Positions 21,021-31,995 are shown, numbered from the stretch's first letter. The stretch is DNA of 64,000 bases from Pseudomonas pohangensis (GCF_900105995.1 NZ_LT629785.1:186001-250000), one strand, 5' to 3'. Program-made: numbers and translations. The notes: generated by a model from the letters alone, not told the origin.

Positions 21021-21040
21021 ACACTGCTAGGTAGAAGACC

Positions 21041-21580
21041 ATGGCACGACTAAAAGAGATTTACCGGAAAGAACTCGCACCCAAGCTGAAAGAAGAGCTG
21101 AAGCTTGGCAATGTGATGGAAGTTCCGCGCGTTACAAAAATTACACTCAACATGGGTATTGGCGAAGCAATCGGCGATAAGAAAATTATCGAGCATGCCG
21201 TAGCTGATATCGAGAAGATCACCGGCCAGAAAGCTGTAGTGACCTATGCCCGCAAGTCAATTGCAGGCTTCAAGGTTCGTGAAGGTTGGCCGATTGGCGT
21301 AAAAGTAACTTTGCGCCGTGATCGTATGTATGAGTTCCTGGACCGTCTGTTGGCGATCTCCCTTCCGCGGGTGCGTGACTTCCGCGGGCTGAATGCCAAG
21401 TCCTTCGATGGCCGTGGCAACTACAGCATGGGCGTGAAAGAGCAGATCATTTTCCCGGAAATCGATTACGACAAGATTGATGCACTACGTGGTCTGGATA
21501 TTACTCTTACCACTACTGCGCGTAACGATGACGAAGGTCGCGCTCTGCTGCGTGCCTTTAAATTCCCGTTCCGTAACTGA
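21041..21580 (+). CDS. rplE: 50S ribosomal protein L5
   Basis: 179 residues. L5 binds 5S rRNA and forms the B1b bridge with S13. Conserved blocks are VPRVTKITLNMGIGEA, GQKAVVTYARKSIAGFKVRE and NYSMGVKEQIIFPEIDYDKI. Complete, in the spc operon. Confidence 0.98.
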   Translation: MARLKEIYRKELAPKLKEELKLGNVMEVPRVTKITLNMGIGEAIGDKKIIEHAVADIEKITGQKAVVTYARKSIAGFKVREGWPIGVKVTLRRDRMYEFLDRLLAISLPRVRDFRGLNAKSFDGRGNYSMGVKEQIIFPEIDYDKIDALRGLDITLTTTARNDDEGRALLRAFKFPFRN

Positions 21581-21594
21581 TTTGGAGTTGGAAC

Positions 21595-21900
21595 ATGGCC
21601 AAAATGAGCATGAAAAACCGCGAGCTGAAGCGTCAGCTCACGGTAGCAAAGTTCGCTAAAAAGCGTGCCGAGCTGAAAGCTACCATCGCCAATCCGAATA
21701 CCTCTCCGGAAGCGCGCTGGGAAGCTCAGGTAGCACTGCAAAAGCAACCACGCGATGCGAGCAAGTCTCGTCTGCGCAACCGTTGCCGCATCACTGGTCG
21801 CCCACATGGGGTTTACCGCAAGTTCGGCCTTGGCCGTAACAAGCTGCGTGAAGCCGCTATGCGTGGTGATGTCCCAGGCCTGGTAAAAGCCAGCTGGTAA
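21595..21900 (+). CDS. rpsN: 30S ribosomal protein S14 (zinc-independent form)
   Basis: 101 residues, MAKMSMKNRELKRQLTVAKF. It has a single Cys (in RLRNRCRITGRP), so it is the long C-minus type that does not carry a zinc ribbon. S14 is a late head protein of the 30S subunit. It is followed by a 182-base gap holding a strong hairpin and a promoter, unusual within the otherwise tightly packed spc operon. Confidence 0.97.
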   Translation: MAKMSMKNRELKRQLTVAKFAKKRAELKATIANPNTSPEARWEAQVALQKQPRDASKSRLRNRCRITGRPHGVYRKFGLGRNKLREAAMRGDVPGLVKASW

Positions 21901-21943
21901 AATCGGCATATATCAGTGGCTTTGCTGCTGATATCGCCAGTTA

Positions 21944-21977
21944 ATGAAACGAGCCCCTATTGGGGCTTGTTTCATTT
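21944..21977 (+). terminator. intrinsic terminator between rpsN and rpsH
   Basis: A 14-bp stem, ATGAAACGAGCCCC / GGGGCTTGTTTCAT (21944-21957 and 21962-21975), with one G-U pair and loop TATT; TTT at 21975-21977 follows. It starts 44 bases after the rpsN stop. The A- and T-rich arm bases make it resemble a bidirectional terminator. Termination is probably partial or offset by the promoter that overlaps its 3' arm. Confidence 0.75.
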
Positions 21978-21995
21978 CGAGCTTTTCATTAGAAT
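21967..21995 (+). promoter_or_regulatory. internal spc-operon promoter upstream of rpsH
   Basis: -35 TTGTTT (21967-21972), a 17-base spacer and -10 TAGAAT (21990-21995), followed by about 87 bases of leader to the rpsH ATG. The -35 element is contained in the 3' arm of the preceding hairpin. It would let rpsH-secY be transcribed independently of rpsJ-rpsN. Confidence 0.65.
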
Positions 21996-22082
21996 TGCCG
22001 GCTCGCCGAACTCTGGACATTTCCTGTGCGTGGTTTCGGTGATCAGGATCGAAAGATCATATTTTTTAGGAGCAACTAGCCC

Positions 22083-22475
22083 ATGAGTATGCAGGACCCG
22101 TTAGCGGACATGCTAACTCGTATCCGTAATGCCCAGATGGCTGAAAAGTCCGTCGTAAGCATGCCGTCTTCCAAGCTGAAGGTGGCTGTAGCAAACGTTC
22201 TGAGTAACGAAGGCTATATTTCGGGGTACCAGGTGACCAGCGAAGCCAAACCGCTGCTGTCCATCGAGCTTAAGTATTTCGAAGGCCGTCCGGTTATCGA
22301 AGAAATTAAGCGCGCCAGTCGTCCTGGCTTGCGCCAGTACAAATCCGTCGATCAGCTGCCAAAAGTACGTGGTGGTCTGGGCGTTTCGATTGTCTCCACC
22401 AACAAGGGTGTGATGACTGATCGTTCGGCCCGCGCCGCTGGCGTTGGTGGCGAAGTGCTCTGCACAGTGTTCTAA
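22083..22475 (+). CDS. rpsH: 30S ribosomal protein S8
   Basis: 130 residues, MSMQDPLADMLTRIRNAQMA. S8 binds the 16S central domain (helix 21). In E. coli it also represses the spc operon by binding the rplX-rplE region, which is not examined here. C-terminal GVMTDRSARAAGVGGEVLCTVF is intact. It follows a terminator/promoter gap and is first in the distal half of the spc genes. Confidence 0.98.
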   Translation: MSMQDPLADMLTRIRNAQMAEKSVVSMPSSKLKVAVANVLSNEGYISGYQVTSEAKPLLSIELKYFEGRPVIEEIKRASRPGLRQYKSVDQLPKVRGGLGVSIVSTNKGVMTDRSARAAGVGGEVLCTVF

Positions 22476-22486
22476 GGGGAATAAGC

Positions 22487-23020
22487 ATGTCTCGTGTTGC
22501 TAAAAACCCCGTCAAGCTGCCTGCCGGCGTTGAAATAAAGATTGCAGGCCAGCAGCTTTCGGTAAAGGGCGCAAAGGGCGCTCTCGAACTGAATGTTCAC
22601 CCGTCCGTTGAAGTGACTCAGGAATCTGATGAGCTGCGTTTTGCTGCGCGTAATGGCGATGTGCAGAACCGTGCAATGGCCGGAACCACGCGCGCACTCG
22701 TAAACAACATGGTAGTCGGCGTCAGCCAGGGCTTCGAGCGTAAGCTCCAGCTGGTAGGTGTCGGTTACAAGGCGCAGGCCAAGGGTCAGGTGTTGTCGCT
22801 TGCTCTCGGTTTCTCGCACCCGGTTGATTATGAATTGCCGCAAGGTGTTACCGCTGAGACGCCAAGCCAGACCGATATCCTGATCAAGGGTGTCGATAAG
22901 CAACTGGTTGGTCAAGTGGCTGCCGAGATCCGCGATTTCCGTCCGCCAGAGCCTTACAAGGGCAAAGGTGTTCGGTATTCGGATGAAGTCGTCCGCCGTA
23001 AAGAAGCTAAGAAGAAGTAG
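22487..23020 (+). CDS. rplF: 50S ribosomal protein L6
   Basis: 177 residues, a duplicated-fold protein near the sarcin-ricin loop. It begins MSRVAKNPVKLPAGVEIKI and carries the C-terminal PEPYKGKGVRYSDEVVRRKE signature. It lies 11 bases after rpsH. Confidence 0.98.
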   Translation: MSRVAKNPVKLPAGVEIKIAGQQLSVKGAKGALELNVHPSVEVTQESDELRFAARNGDVQNRAMAGTTRALVNNMVVGVSQGFERKLQLVGVGYKAQAKGQVLSLALGFSHPVDYELPQGVTAETPSQTDILIKGVDKQLVGQVAAEIRDFRPPEPYKGKGVRYSDEVVRRKEAKKK

Positions 23021-23030
23021 GGCATAGCAA

Positions 23031-23381
23031 ATGAGCGTAAAGAAAGAAACTCGTCTGCGTCGTGCTCGCAAGGCACGCCTGAAAATGCACGAGCTGCAAG
23101 CCATACGCCTTTGCGTGTATCGCTCTTCGCAGCACATGTACGCGCAGGTCATTACGGCCGATGGCGGAAAAGTCCTGGCAAGTGCTTCGACTTTGGACAA
23201 AGAACTGCGTGATGTTGCTACAGGCAACGTGGACGCGGCCAAGAAGGTTGGTCAATTGGTGGCAGAGCGTGCGAAAGCTGCAGGCGTTACTCAGGTAGCG
23301 TTTGATCGTTCTGGCTTCAAGTACCACGGCCGCGTTAAGGCGCTGGCTGAAGCTGCTCGTGAAGGCGGGCTGGAGTTCTAA
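23031..23381 (+). CDS. rplR: 50S ribosomal protein L18
   Basis: 116 residues. It binds 5S rRNA together with L5. The basic N-terminal tail (MSVKKETRLRRARKARLKM) and the C-terminal FDRSGFKYHGRVKALAEAAR block are typical. In the spc operon, 3 bases before rpsE. Confidence 0.98.
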   Translation: MSVKKETRLRRARKARLKMHELQAIRLCVYRSSQHMYAQVITADGGKVLASASTLDKELRDVATGNVDAAKKVGQLVAERAKAAGVTQVAFDRSGFKYHGRVKALAEAAREGGLEF

Positions 23382-23384
23382 GTT

Positions 23385-23885
23385 ATGGCAAATAACGAGC
23401 AAAAGCGCGACGAAGGTTACATCGAGAAGCTGATTCAGGTGAACCGCGTTGCCAAAACCGTTAAAGGTGGCCGTATCTTCACTTTCACAGCGTTGACTGT
23501 TGTGGGTGATGGAAAGGGTCGGGTTGGATTCGGTCGTGGCAAATCGCGTGAAGTGCCTGCGGCTATCCAGAAAGCGATGGAAGCAGCGCGTCGCAATATG
23601 ATCCAGGTAGATTTGAATGGCACTACTTTGCAGTACGCCATCAAGTCCAACCATGGTGCTTCCAAGGTTTACATGCAGCCTGCTTCCGACGGTACCGGTG
23701 TGATTGCCGGTGGTGCAATGCGCGCCGTTCTGGAAGTGGCCGGTGTCCACAACGTTCTGGCCAAGTGCTACGGTTCGACCAATCCAGTGAACGTGGTTTA
23801 TGCCACTTTCAAGGGTTTGAAGCACATGCAGTCGCCTGAAAGCATTGCAGCCAAGCGCGGCAAGAGCGTAGAGGAGATCCTCTGA
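23385..23885 (+). CDS. rpsE: 30S ribosomal protein S5
   Basis: 166 residues. S5 forms part of the mRNA entry tunnel and affects accuracy. The N-terminal dsRNA-binding-like domain carries the loop VVGDGKGRVGFGRGKSREVP, whose residues are unmutated relative to the spectinomycin-sensitive family pattern. Two bases before rpmD. Confidence 0.98.
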   Translation: MANNEQKRDEGYIEKLIQVNRVAKTVKGGRIFTFTALTVVGDGKGRVGFGRGKSREVPAAIQKAMEAARRNMIQVDLNGTTLQYAIKSNHGASKVYMQPASDGTGVIAGGAMRAVLEVAGVHNVLAKCYGSTNPVNVVYATFKGLKHMQSPESIAAKRGKSVEEIL

Positions 23886-23887
23886 TC

Positions 23888-24070
23888 ATGGCTATCGCAA
23901 CCGTAAAAGTAACGCTGATTAAAAGCGTAAGTGGTCGTTTGGCCAATCATAAAGCTTGCGTCAAGGGTCTTGGCCTGCGTCGCATTGGTCATAGCGTTGA
24001 GGTTCAGGATACGCCTGAAAATCGCGGCATGATGAACAAGGCTTACTACTTGCTCCGTGTGGAGGGTTAA
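23888..24070 (+). CDS. rpmD: 50S ribosomal protein L30
   Basis: 60 residues (MAIATVKVTLIKSVSGRLAN), with the KGLGLRRIGHSVEVQDTPEN motif of the short bacterial L30. Packed between rpsE and rplO with 2- and 3-base spacers. Confidence 0.97.
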   Translation: MAIATVKVTLIKSVSGRLANHKACVKGLGLRRIGHSVEVQDTPENRGMMNKAYYLLRVEG

Positions 24071-24073
24071 CCC

Positions 24074-24508
24074 ATGCAACTGAACGATTTGCGTTCCGCG
24101 CCGGGTGCTCGTCGCGAAAAGCTGCGGCCGGGCCGTGGTATAGGTAGCGGATTAGGCAAGACCGGTGGTCGTGGTCACAAGGGCCAGACTTCGCGTTCCG
24201 GTGGCACCATCGCACCTGGTTTCGAGGGTGGCCAACAGCCTCTGCACCGTCGCCTGCCAAAATTTGGTTTTGTTTCCCTCAAGGCCATGGACCGCGCAGA
24301 AGTGCGTACTTCCGAGCTGGCAAAAGTGGAAGGCGACGTGGTTTCTCTTCAGTCGCTGAAGGATGCCAACATTATCAACCAGCATATTCAGCGTGTAAAA
24401 GTCATGCTGTCTGGTGAGGTTGGTCGTGCTGTTACCCTTAATGGTATCGCTGCCACCAAGGGTGCGCGGGCGGCTATCGAAGCAGCTGGCGGTAAGTTCG
24501 AGGAATAA
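24074..24508 (+). CDS. rplO: 50S ribosomal protein L15
   Basis: 144 residues. The Gly-rich N-terminal half (RPGRGIGSGLGKTGGRGHKG) threads into 23S rRNA, and the globular C-terminal part carries the L15 signature around KVMLSGEVGRAVTLNGI. Its stop is immediately followed by the secY ATG with no spacer. Confidence 0.98.
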   Translation: MQLNDLRSAPGARREKLRPGRGIGSGLGKTGGRGHKGQTSRSGGTIAPGFEGGQQPLHRRLPKFGFVSLKAMDRAEVRTSELAKVEGDVVSLQSLKDANIINQHIQRVKVMLSGEVGRAVTLNGIAATKGARAAIEAAGGKFEE

Positions 24509-25837
24509 ATGGCCAAGCAAGGTGCTCTCTCTTCGCTGAATAATGGTGGGCTGTCCGAGCTTTGGGCTCGGCTGCGCTTCCTTCTGTTGGCGATAGTTGT
24601 CTATCGGATTGGTGCGCACATTCCAGTTCCAGGTATTAACCCGGACCGTTTGGCGGCACTGTTCAAGCAAAACGAGGGAACCATCCTTAGTCTGTTCAAT
24701 ATGTTTTCCGGCGGCGCGCTGGAGCGCATGTCCATCTTTGCGCTGGGGATCATGCCGTACATTTCGGCATCGATCATCATGCAATTGATGACTGCAGTCA
24801 GTCCGCAGCTGGAGCAATTGAAAAAGGAAGGGGCATCTGGTCGGCACAAGATCAGCCAGTACACGCGCTACGGCACACTTGCTCTGGCGCTTCTGCAGGC
24901 AACCGGGATGTCGATCGGGCTTGCTGGTCAGGGCGTGGCTTTTTCCAGTGACTTTGCTTTCCACTTTGTTGCAGTAACTACGTTTGTTTCAGGTGCAATG
25001 TTCATGATGTGGCTTGGCGAGCAGATCACTGAACGTGGCGTAGGTAACGGCATTTCAATGCTCATATTTGCGGGCATTGTGGCGGGTCTGCCTAGTGCAA
25101 TCGGGCAGTCTTTCGAGTCTGCACGTCAGGGCGATATCAACATTTTCGCGCTGGTTGCCATTGGCATGCTGGCAGTAGCGATCATCGGCTTTGTGGTGTT
25201 CATTGAGCGCGGCCAGCGACGTATTGCCGTGCATTACGCGAAGCGTCAGCAAGGCCGTAAGGTCTTCGCTGCGCAGACTAGCCATCTGCCATTGAAGGTG
25301 AACATGGCGGGCGTTATTCCGGCCATTTTTGCCAGTAGCATTCTGTTGTTTCCAGCCTCGCTTGGTTCCTGGTTTGGTCAGGCCGAGGGGTTGGGTTGGC
25401 TGCAGGATATCTCTCAGTCGATTGCTCCAGGGCAGCCACTGAATATCCTGTTGTTCAGCGCCGGCATTATCTTTTTCTGCTTCTTCTATACGGCTTTGAT
25501 GTTCAATCCGAAAGATGTCGCGGAAAACCTGAAAAAGTCTGGTGCATTCATTCCGGGTATCCGTCCGGGTGAGCAGTCAGCGCGTTATATTGATGGCGTT
25601 CTGACTCGTCTTACCATGTTCGGTGCCCTGTATATGACGGCTGTATGTCTGCTTCCACAGTTTTTGGTGGTGGCTGCAAATGTGCCGTTCTACCTCGGCG
25701 GGACCTCGTTGCTGATCGTGGTCGTGGTTGTTATGGACTTCATGTCCCAAGTACAATCACACCTTGTTTCGCATCAATATGATTCCCTGATGAAGAAAGC
25801 AAACCTGAAGGGCTACGGCAGCGGAATGCTTCGCTGA
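24509..25837 (+). CDS. secY: protein translocase subunit SecY
   Basis: 442 residues, an inner-membrane protein with about ten transmembrane helices. SecY is the channel of the SecYEG translocon, which threads unfolded preproteins across or into the membrane with SecA or the ribosome. Family markers are the first helix LLLAIVVYRIGAHIPVPGIN, ITERGVGNGISMLIF, and the cytosolic loop FNPKDVAENLKKSGAFIPGI. It starts directly at the rplO stop and precedes rpmJ by 30 bases, the standard spc-operon end. Confidence 0.98.
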   Translation: MAKQGALSSLNNGGLSELWARLRFLLLAIVVYRIGAHIPVPGINPDRLAALFKQNEGTILSLFNMFSGGALERMSIFALGIMPYISASIIMQLMTAVSPQLEQLKKEGASGRHKISQYTRYGTLALALLQATGMSIGLAGQGVAFSSDFAFHFVAVTTFVSGAMFMMWLGEQITERGVGNGISMLIFAGIVAGLPSAIGQSFESARQGDINIFALVAIGMLAVAIIGFVVFIERGQRRIAVHYAKRQQGRKVFAAQTSHLPLKVNMAGVIPAIFASSILLFPASLGSWFGQAEGLGWLQDISQSIAPGQPLNILLFSAGIIFFCFFYTALMFNPKDVAENLKKSGAFIPGIRPGEQSARYIDGVLTRLTMFGALYMTAVCLLPQFLVVAANVPFYLGGTSLLIVVVVVMDFMSQVQSHLVSHQYDSLMKKANLKGYGSGMLR

Positions 25838-25867
25838 AATAGTTTCGTAAGGTTCTAGGAGTAACTG

Positions 25868-25984
25868 ATGAAAGTTCGTGCATCGGTCAAGAAGATGTGC
25901 CGTAACTGCAAGATCGTTCGACGCGAAGGCGTTGTACGCGTGATCTGCAGCACGGAGCCGCGTCACAAGCAGCGCCAAGGCTGA
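25868..25984 (+). CDS. rpmJ: 50S ribosomal protein L36 (zinc-ribbon form)
   Basis: 38 residues, too short for many ORF callers. It starts MKVRASVKKMCRNCK with AGGAG 6 bases before the ATG. Cys11, Cys14, Cys27 and His33 form the zinc site, so this is the C-plus form. Bacteria with a Zur regulon often hold a zinc-free paralogue elsewhere to replace it when zinc is scarce. That is relevant because a probable Zur-controlled operon lies at 36668-39900, but no such paralogue is in this window. Confidence 0.95.
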   Translation: MKVRASVKKMCRNCKIVRREGVVRVICSTEPRHKQRQG

Positions 25985-26006
25985 GTGTGAGTTAAGCGTT
26001 TGAGCT

Positions 26007-26026
26007 CGACAGCTAGTGTGCTGTCG
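26007..26026 (+). terminator. weak hairpin between rpmJ and rpsM
   Basis: A 7-bp stem, CGACAGC / GCTGTCG (26007-26013 and 26020-26026), loop TAGTGT, followed by GGTTGATTCTTG. The T content downstream is low, so any termination would be inefficient. It sits between the spc and alpha gene groups, just before the rpsM promoter. Confidence 0.4.
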
Positions 26027-26028
26027 GG

Positions 26029-26057
26029 TTGATTCTTGTTTATTACAGCGCTAAAAT
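26029..26057 (+). promoter_or_regulatory. sigma70 promoter of the alpha operon (rpsM)
   Basis: -35 TTGATT (26029-26034), a 17-base spacer and -10 TAAAAT (26052-26057). It lies 59 bases before the rpsM ATG. The leader between them contains a GCGCCC...GGGCG complementarity (about 26061-26085) that could form a stem near the ribosome-binding site, the region where S4 represses the operon in E. coli. Confidence 0.8.
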
Positions 26058-26115
26058 CCTGCGCCCTTTTCTTGGCTTCCTGGGCGGAGAATGCTGTCAA
26101 TTGGAGTTCCACTGA

Positions 26116-26472
26116 ATGGCCCGTATTGCAGGCGTTAACATTCCGGATAACAAACATACTGTTATCTCGCTGACCTACATCTATGGTGTCGGTCGCACAA
26201 CAGCGCAGAACATCTGTGCTGCAGCCGGGGTAAACCCGGCGGCAAAAATAAAAGATCTGTCTGACGAGCAGGTCGAACTGCTGCGCGGCGAAGTCACCAA
26301 GCTCAATGTTGAAGGTGATTTGCGTCGTGAAATCAACATGAACGTCAAGCGTTTGATGGACTTGGGCTGCTACCGCGGTCTGCGTCATCGTCGTGGCTTG
26401 CCCGTTCGTGGTCAGCGTACGAAGACTAACGCGCGTACCCGTAAAGGCCCGCGTAAGCCGATCCGCAAGTAA
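26116..26472 (+). CDS. rpsM: 30S ribosomal protein S13
   Basis: 118 residues, MARIAGVNIPDNKHTVISLT. S13 contacts L5 and the P-site tRNA with its basic tail. The helix-hairpin RGLPVRGQRTKTNARTRKGP near the C-terminus is the family signature. First gene of the alpha operon (rpsM-rpsK-rpsD-rpoA-rplQ). Confidence 0.98.
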   Translation: MARIAGVNIPDNKHTVISLTYIYGVGRTTAQNICAAAGVNPAAKIKDLSDEQVELLRGEVTKLNVEGDLRREINMNVKRLMDLGCYRGLRHRRGLPVRGQRTKTNARTRKGPRKPIRK

Positions 26473-26502
26473 TTGCGCCCGCGAATCGACAGGAATTAAG
26501 TC

Positions 26503-26892
26503 ATGGCTAAGCCAGCTGCTCGTCCCCGTAAGAAAGTTAAAAAAACAGTTGTTGATGGAATTGCACATGTACATGCATCTTTCAATAACACCATTGTGAC
26601 CATCACTGACCGTCAGGGTAATGCGCTTTCATGGGCTACCTCCGGCGGATCTGGATTCCGTGGTTCCCGTAAAAGCACCCCGTTTGCTGCGCAGATTGCA
26701 GCCGAACGTGCCGGTCAAGCTGCGCTGGAATACGGACTCAAGAATCTCGACGTGAACGTCAAAGGCCCTGGTCCAGGGCGTGAATCCGCTGTGCGTGCTT
26801 TGAACGCTTGCGGCTACAAGATCGCTAGCATCACCGATGTGACACCCATCCCGCATAACGGATGCCGTCCTTCGAAAAAGCGTCGCGTGTAA
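26503..26892 (+). CDS. rpsK: 30S ribosomal protein S11
   Basis: 129 residues. S11 lies on the platform and contacts the mRNA in the E site. Family blocks are GIAHVHASFNNTIVTITDRQ, GSRKSTPFAAQIAAE and the C-terminal DVTPIPHNGCRPSKKRRV. It lies 30 bases after rpsM. Confidence 0.98.
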   Translation: MAKPAARPRKKVKKTVVDGIAHVHASFNNTIVTITDRQGNALSWATSGGSGFRGSRKSTPFAAQIAAERAGQAALEYGLKNLDVNVKGPGPGRESAVRALNACGYKIASITDVTPIPHNGCRPSKKRRV

Positions 26893-26908
26893 TAGGAGAC
26901 AGTGAAAA

Positions 26909-27529
26909 ATGGCTCGATACATTGGTCCCAAATGCAAACTGTCCCGTCGCGAAGGCACTGATCTCTTTCTGAAGAGCGGTGTTCGTGCGATTGAGTCCAA
27001 GTGCAATATCGAAGCGGCTCCCGGCATCCATGGTGCTCGCCGTGGACGCTTGTCCGATTACGGTTTGCAGTTGCGTGAAAAGCAGAAAGTGCGTCGTATC
27101 TACGGAGTTCTTGAGCGTCAGTTCAGTGGTTATTACAAAGAAGCTGCCCGTAAAAAAGGTGCTACTGGCGAGAACCTGCTGCAGATTCTTGAATGCCGTC
27201 TGGACAACGTCGTATACCGTATGGGTTTTGGTGCTACTCGCGCAGAATCGCGTCAGTTGGTATCCCACAAAACCATCAGCGTTAACGGCAGTACAGTGAA
27301 CGTGCCTTCGTATCAGGTTAAGCCTGGTGACGTGGTTGCCGTTCGTGAAAAGTCGAAGAACCAACTACGCATTGCCCAGGCACTTGATTTGTGTGTGCAG
27401 CGCGGACGTGTTGAATGGGTCGAAGTAGATTCTGAAAAGAAATCTGGTCTGTTCAAGAACGTGCCGGCTCGTAGCGATTTGTCCGCCGACATCAACGAAA
27501 ACCTGATTGTCGAGCTCTACTCCAAGTAA
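26909..27529 (+). CDS. rpsD: 30S ribosomal protein S4
   Basis: 206 residues. S4 is a primary 16S assembly protein with an S4 RNA-binding domain (about residues 95-155: RLDNVVYRMGFGATRAESRQ). It has no N-terminal Cys cluster, only a C33-type single Cys region (ESKCNIEAAPG), so it is the zinc-free form. In E. coli it represses the alpha operon at the rpsM leader. Confidence 0.98.
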   Translation: MARYIGPKCKLSRREGTDLFLKSGVRAIESKCNIEAAPGIHGARRGRLSDYGLQLREKQKVRRIYGVLERQFSGYYKEAARKKGATGENLLQILECRLDNVVYRMGFGATRAESRQLVSHKTISVNGSTVNVPSYQVKPGDVVAVREKSKNQLRIAQALDLCVQRGRVEWVEVDSEKKSGLFKNVPARSDLSADINENLIVELYSK

Positions 27530-27551
27530 GGGCTAGAACATAGGTGTATCC

Positions 27552-28553
27552 ATGCAGACTTCGGTAAATGAGTTCCTGACACCCCGTCATATTGATGTTC
27601 AGGTTGTCAGTTCGACCCGCGCCAAGATTACTCTCGAGCCTCTCGAGCGTGGTTTTGGGCATACGCTGGGTAACGCGCTACGGCGCATCCTGCTGTCATC
27701 AATGCCCGGCTGCGCAGTAGTCGAAGTAGAGATTGATGGTGTCCTGCACGAGTACAGTGCAATTGAGGGCGTACAAGAGGACGTTATCGAGATTCTGTTG
27801 AATCTCAAAGGTCTTGCCATCAATTTGCACGGTCGTGACGAAGTCACTTTGAGCCTGGTCAAAAAAGGTTCTGGTGTAGTCACTGCCGCAGATATCCAGC
27901 TGGATCATGATGTCGAGATCGTTAATCCCGATCACGTCATTGCGAATCTTGCCAGTAACGGTGCTCTGAGCATGCAGCTCAAGATTTGCCGTGGCCGTGG
28001 CTACGAGCCGGCTGATGCGCGTCAGAGCGAAGAAGACGAAACCCGTAGCATTGGTCGTCTTCAGCTTGATGCAACGTTCAGCCCGGTTCGTCGTATTGCC
28101 TATGTTGTCGAGAATGCTCGTGTTGAGCAGCGTACCAACCTCGACAAGCTGGTTATTGATCTGGAAACCAATGGCACTCTGGATCCGGAAGAAGCTATTC
28201 GCCGTGCAGCGACCATCCTGCAGCAGCAGCTGGCCGCCTTTGTTGACCTCAAGGGAGACATTCAGCCGGTAGCTGTTTCGCAGGAAGACGAGATCGATCC
28301 GATCCTGTTGCGCCCTGTGGATGATCTGGAACTGACTGTGCGTTCGGCTAACTGTCTGAAGGCAGAAAACATCTACTACATCGGTGATTTGATTCAGCGT
28401 ACCGAAGTTGAGTTGTTGAAGACTCCGAACCTGGGCAAGAAGTCTCTGACTGAGATCAAAGACGTTCTCGCTTCCCGTGGTCTGTCGCTCGGTATGCGCC
28501 TGGATAACTGGCCACCGGCAAGTCTGAAGAAGGACGATAAGGCTATCGCCTGA
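27552..28553 (+). CDS. rpoA: DNA-directed RNA polymerase subunit alpha
   Basis: 333 residues. The N-terminal domain (LEPLERGFGHTLGNALRRIL) dimerises and nucleates RNA polymerase assembly. After a linker the C-terminal domain (about residues 250-325) carries the UP-element and activator contacts: Arg264 in TVRSANCLKAEN matches E. coli Arg265, followed by ELLKTPNLGKKSLTEIKDVL. In the alpha operon between rpsD and rplQ. Confidence 0.99.
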   Translation: MQTSVNEFLTPRHIDVQVVSSTRAKITLEPLERGFGHTLGNALRRILLSSMPGCAVVEVEIDGVLHEYSAIEGVQEDVIEILLNLKGLAINLHGRDEVTLSLVKKGSGVVTAADIQLDHDVEIVNPDHVIANLASNGALSMQLKICRGRGYEPADARQSEEDETRSIGRLQLDATFSPVRRIAYVVENARVEQRTNLDKLVIDLETNGTLDPEEAIRRAATILQQQLAAFVDLKGDIQPVAVSQEDEIDPILLRPVDDLELTVRSANCLKAENIYYIGDLIQRTEVELLKTPNLGKKSLTEIKDVLASRGLSLGMRLDNWPPASLKKDDKAIA

Positions 28554-28598
28554 TCGTCCGTAATCACCGAACCTAAAGTTTGGTAAGGAATTTCAATC

Positions 28599-28985
28599 AT
28601 GCGTCATCGTAAAAGTGGCCGTCACCTCAGCCGGACCAGCTCGCATCGCAAGGCTATGTTCCAGAACATGGCGGTGTCGTTGTTCGAGCACGAACTGATT
28701 AAAACTACTCTGCCAAAAGCCAAAGAGCTGCGTCGCGTTGCTGAGCCGCTGATCACTTTGGCCAAGGAAGATAACGTTGCCAATCGCCGTCTGGCGTTTG
28801 ACCGGACTCGCTCGAAAGAGGCAGTTGGTAAACTGTTCAACGATCTGGGTAAGCGCTATGCCACCCGCAATGGTGGTTATCTGCGGATTCTGAAGTGTGG
28901 CTTCCGCGCAGGCGATAATGCTCCTATGGCTTATGTTGAACTGGTTGACCGTCCCGTCACTGGTCAGGTTGAAGCTGCAGAGTAA
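28599..28985 (+). CDS. rplQ: 50S ribosomal protein L17
   Basis: 128 residues, MRHRKSGRHLSRTSSHRKAM. L17 surrounds the tunnel exit. Last gene of the alpha operon and of the long ribosomal cluster, followed 12 bases later by a strong bidirectional terminator facing uvrA. Confidence 0.98.
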   Translation: MRHRKSGRHLSRTSSHRKAMFQNMAVSLFEHELIKTTLPKAKELRRVAEPLITLAKEDNVANRRLAFDRTRSKEAVGKLFNDLGKRYATRNGGYLRILKCGFRAGDNAPMAYVELVDRPVTGQVEAAE

Positions 28986-28997
28986 AGTTTTCGCGTT

Positions 28998-29031
28998 CAA
29001 TAAAAAGCCGGGCATGCCCGGCTTTTTATTG
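28998..29031. terminator. bidirectional terminator, rplQ / uvrA
   Basis: A perfect 15-bp stem (28998-29012 and 29017-29031) with loop CATG. The core is GCCGGG/CCCGGC flanked by AAAAA and TTTTT, so both strands have a T-run after the G/C stem. It lies between the convergent ends of rplQ (+) and uvrA (-) and should end both transcripts. Confidence 0.92.
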
Positions 29032-29092
29032 TCTGAAAAATGACCTTCAGCACCTTGGCCAGGATGCTGCAGGTCGCCAGGCCGGCACTCAG

Positions 29093-31924
<2,832 letters not shown>

Positions 31925-31956
31925 AGCATGCCTCGAGCGGCGAGCGTAAACCGGCA

Positions 31957-31986
31957 AGTATACGGGCGTGGCCGGACTTGCGGCAA
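31957..31986 (-). promoter_or_regulatory. uvrA promoter
   Basis: On the minus strand, -35 TTGCCG (31981-31986), an 18-base spacer and -10 TATACT (31957-31962). The start site would be near 31950, leaving a 26-base leader before the TTG at 31924. This supports the downstream start codon. Confidence 0.65.
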
Positions 31987-31995
31987 AGTGCGCCT

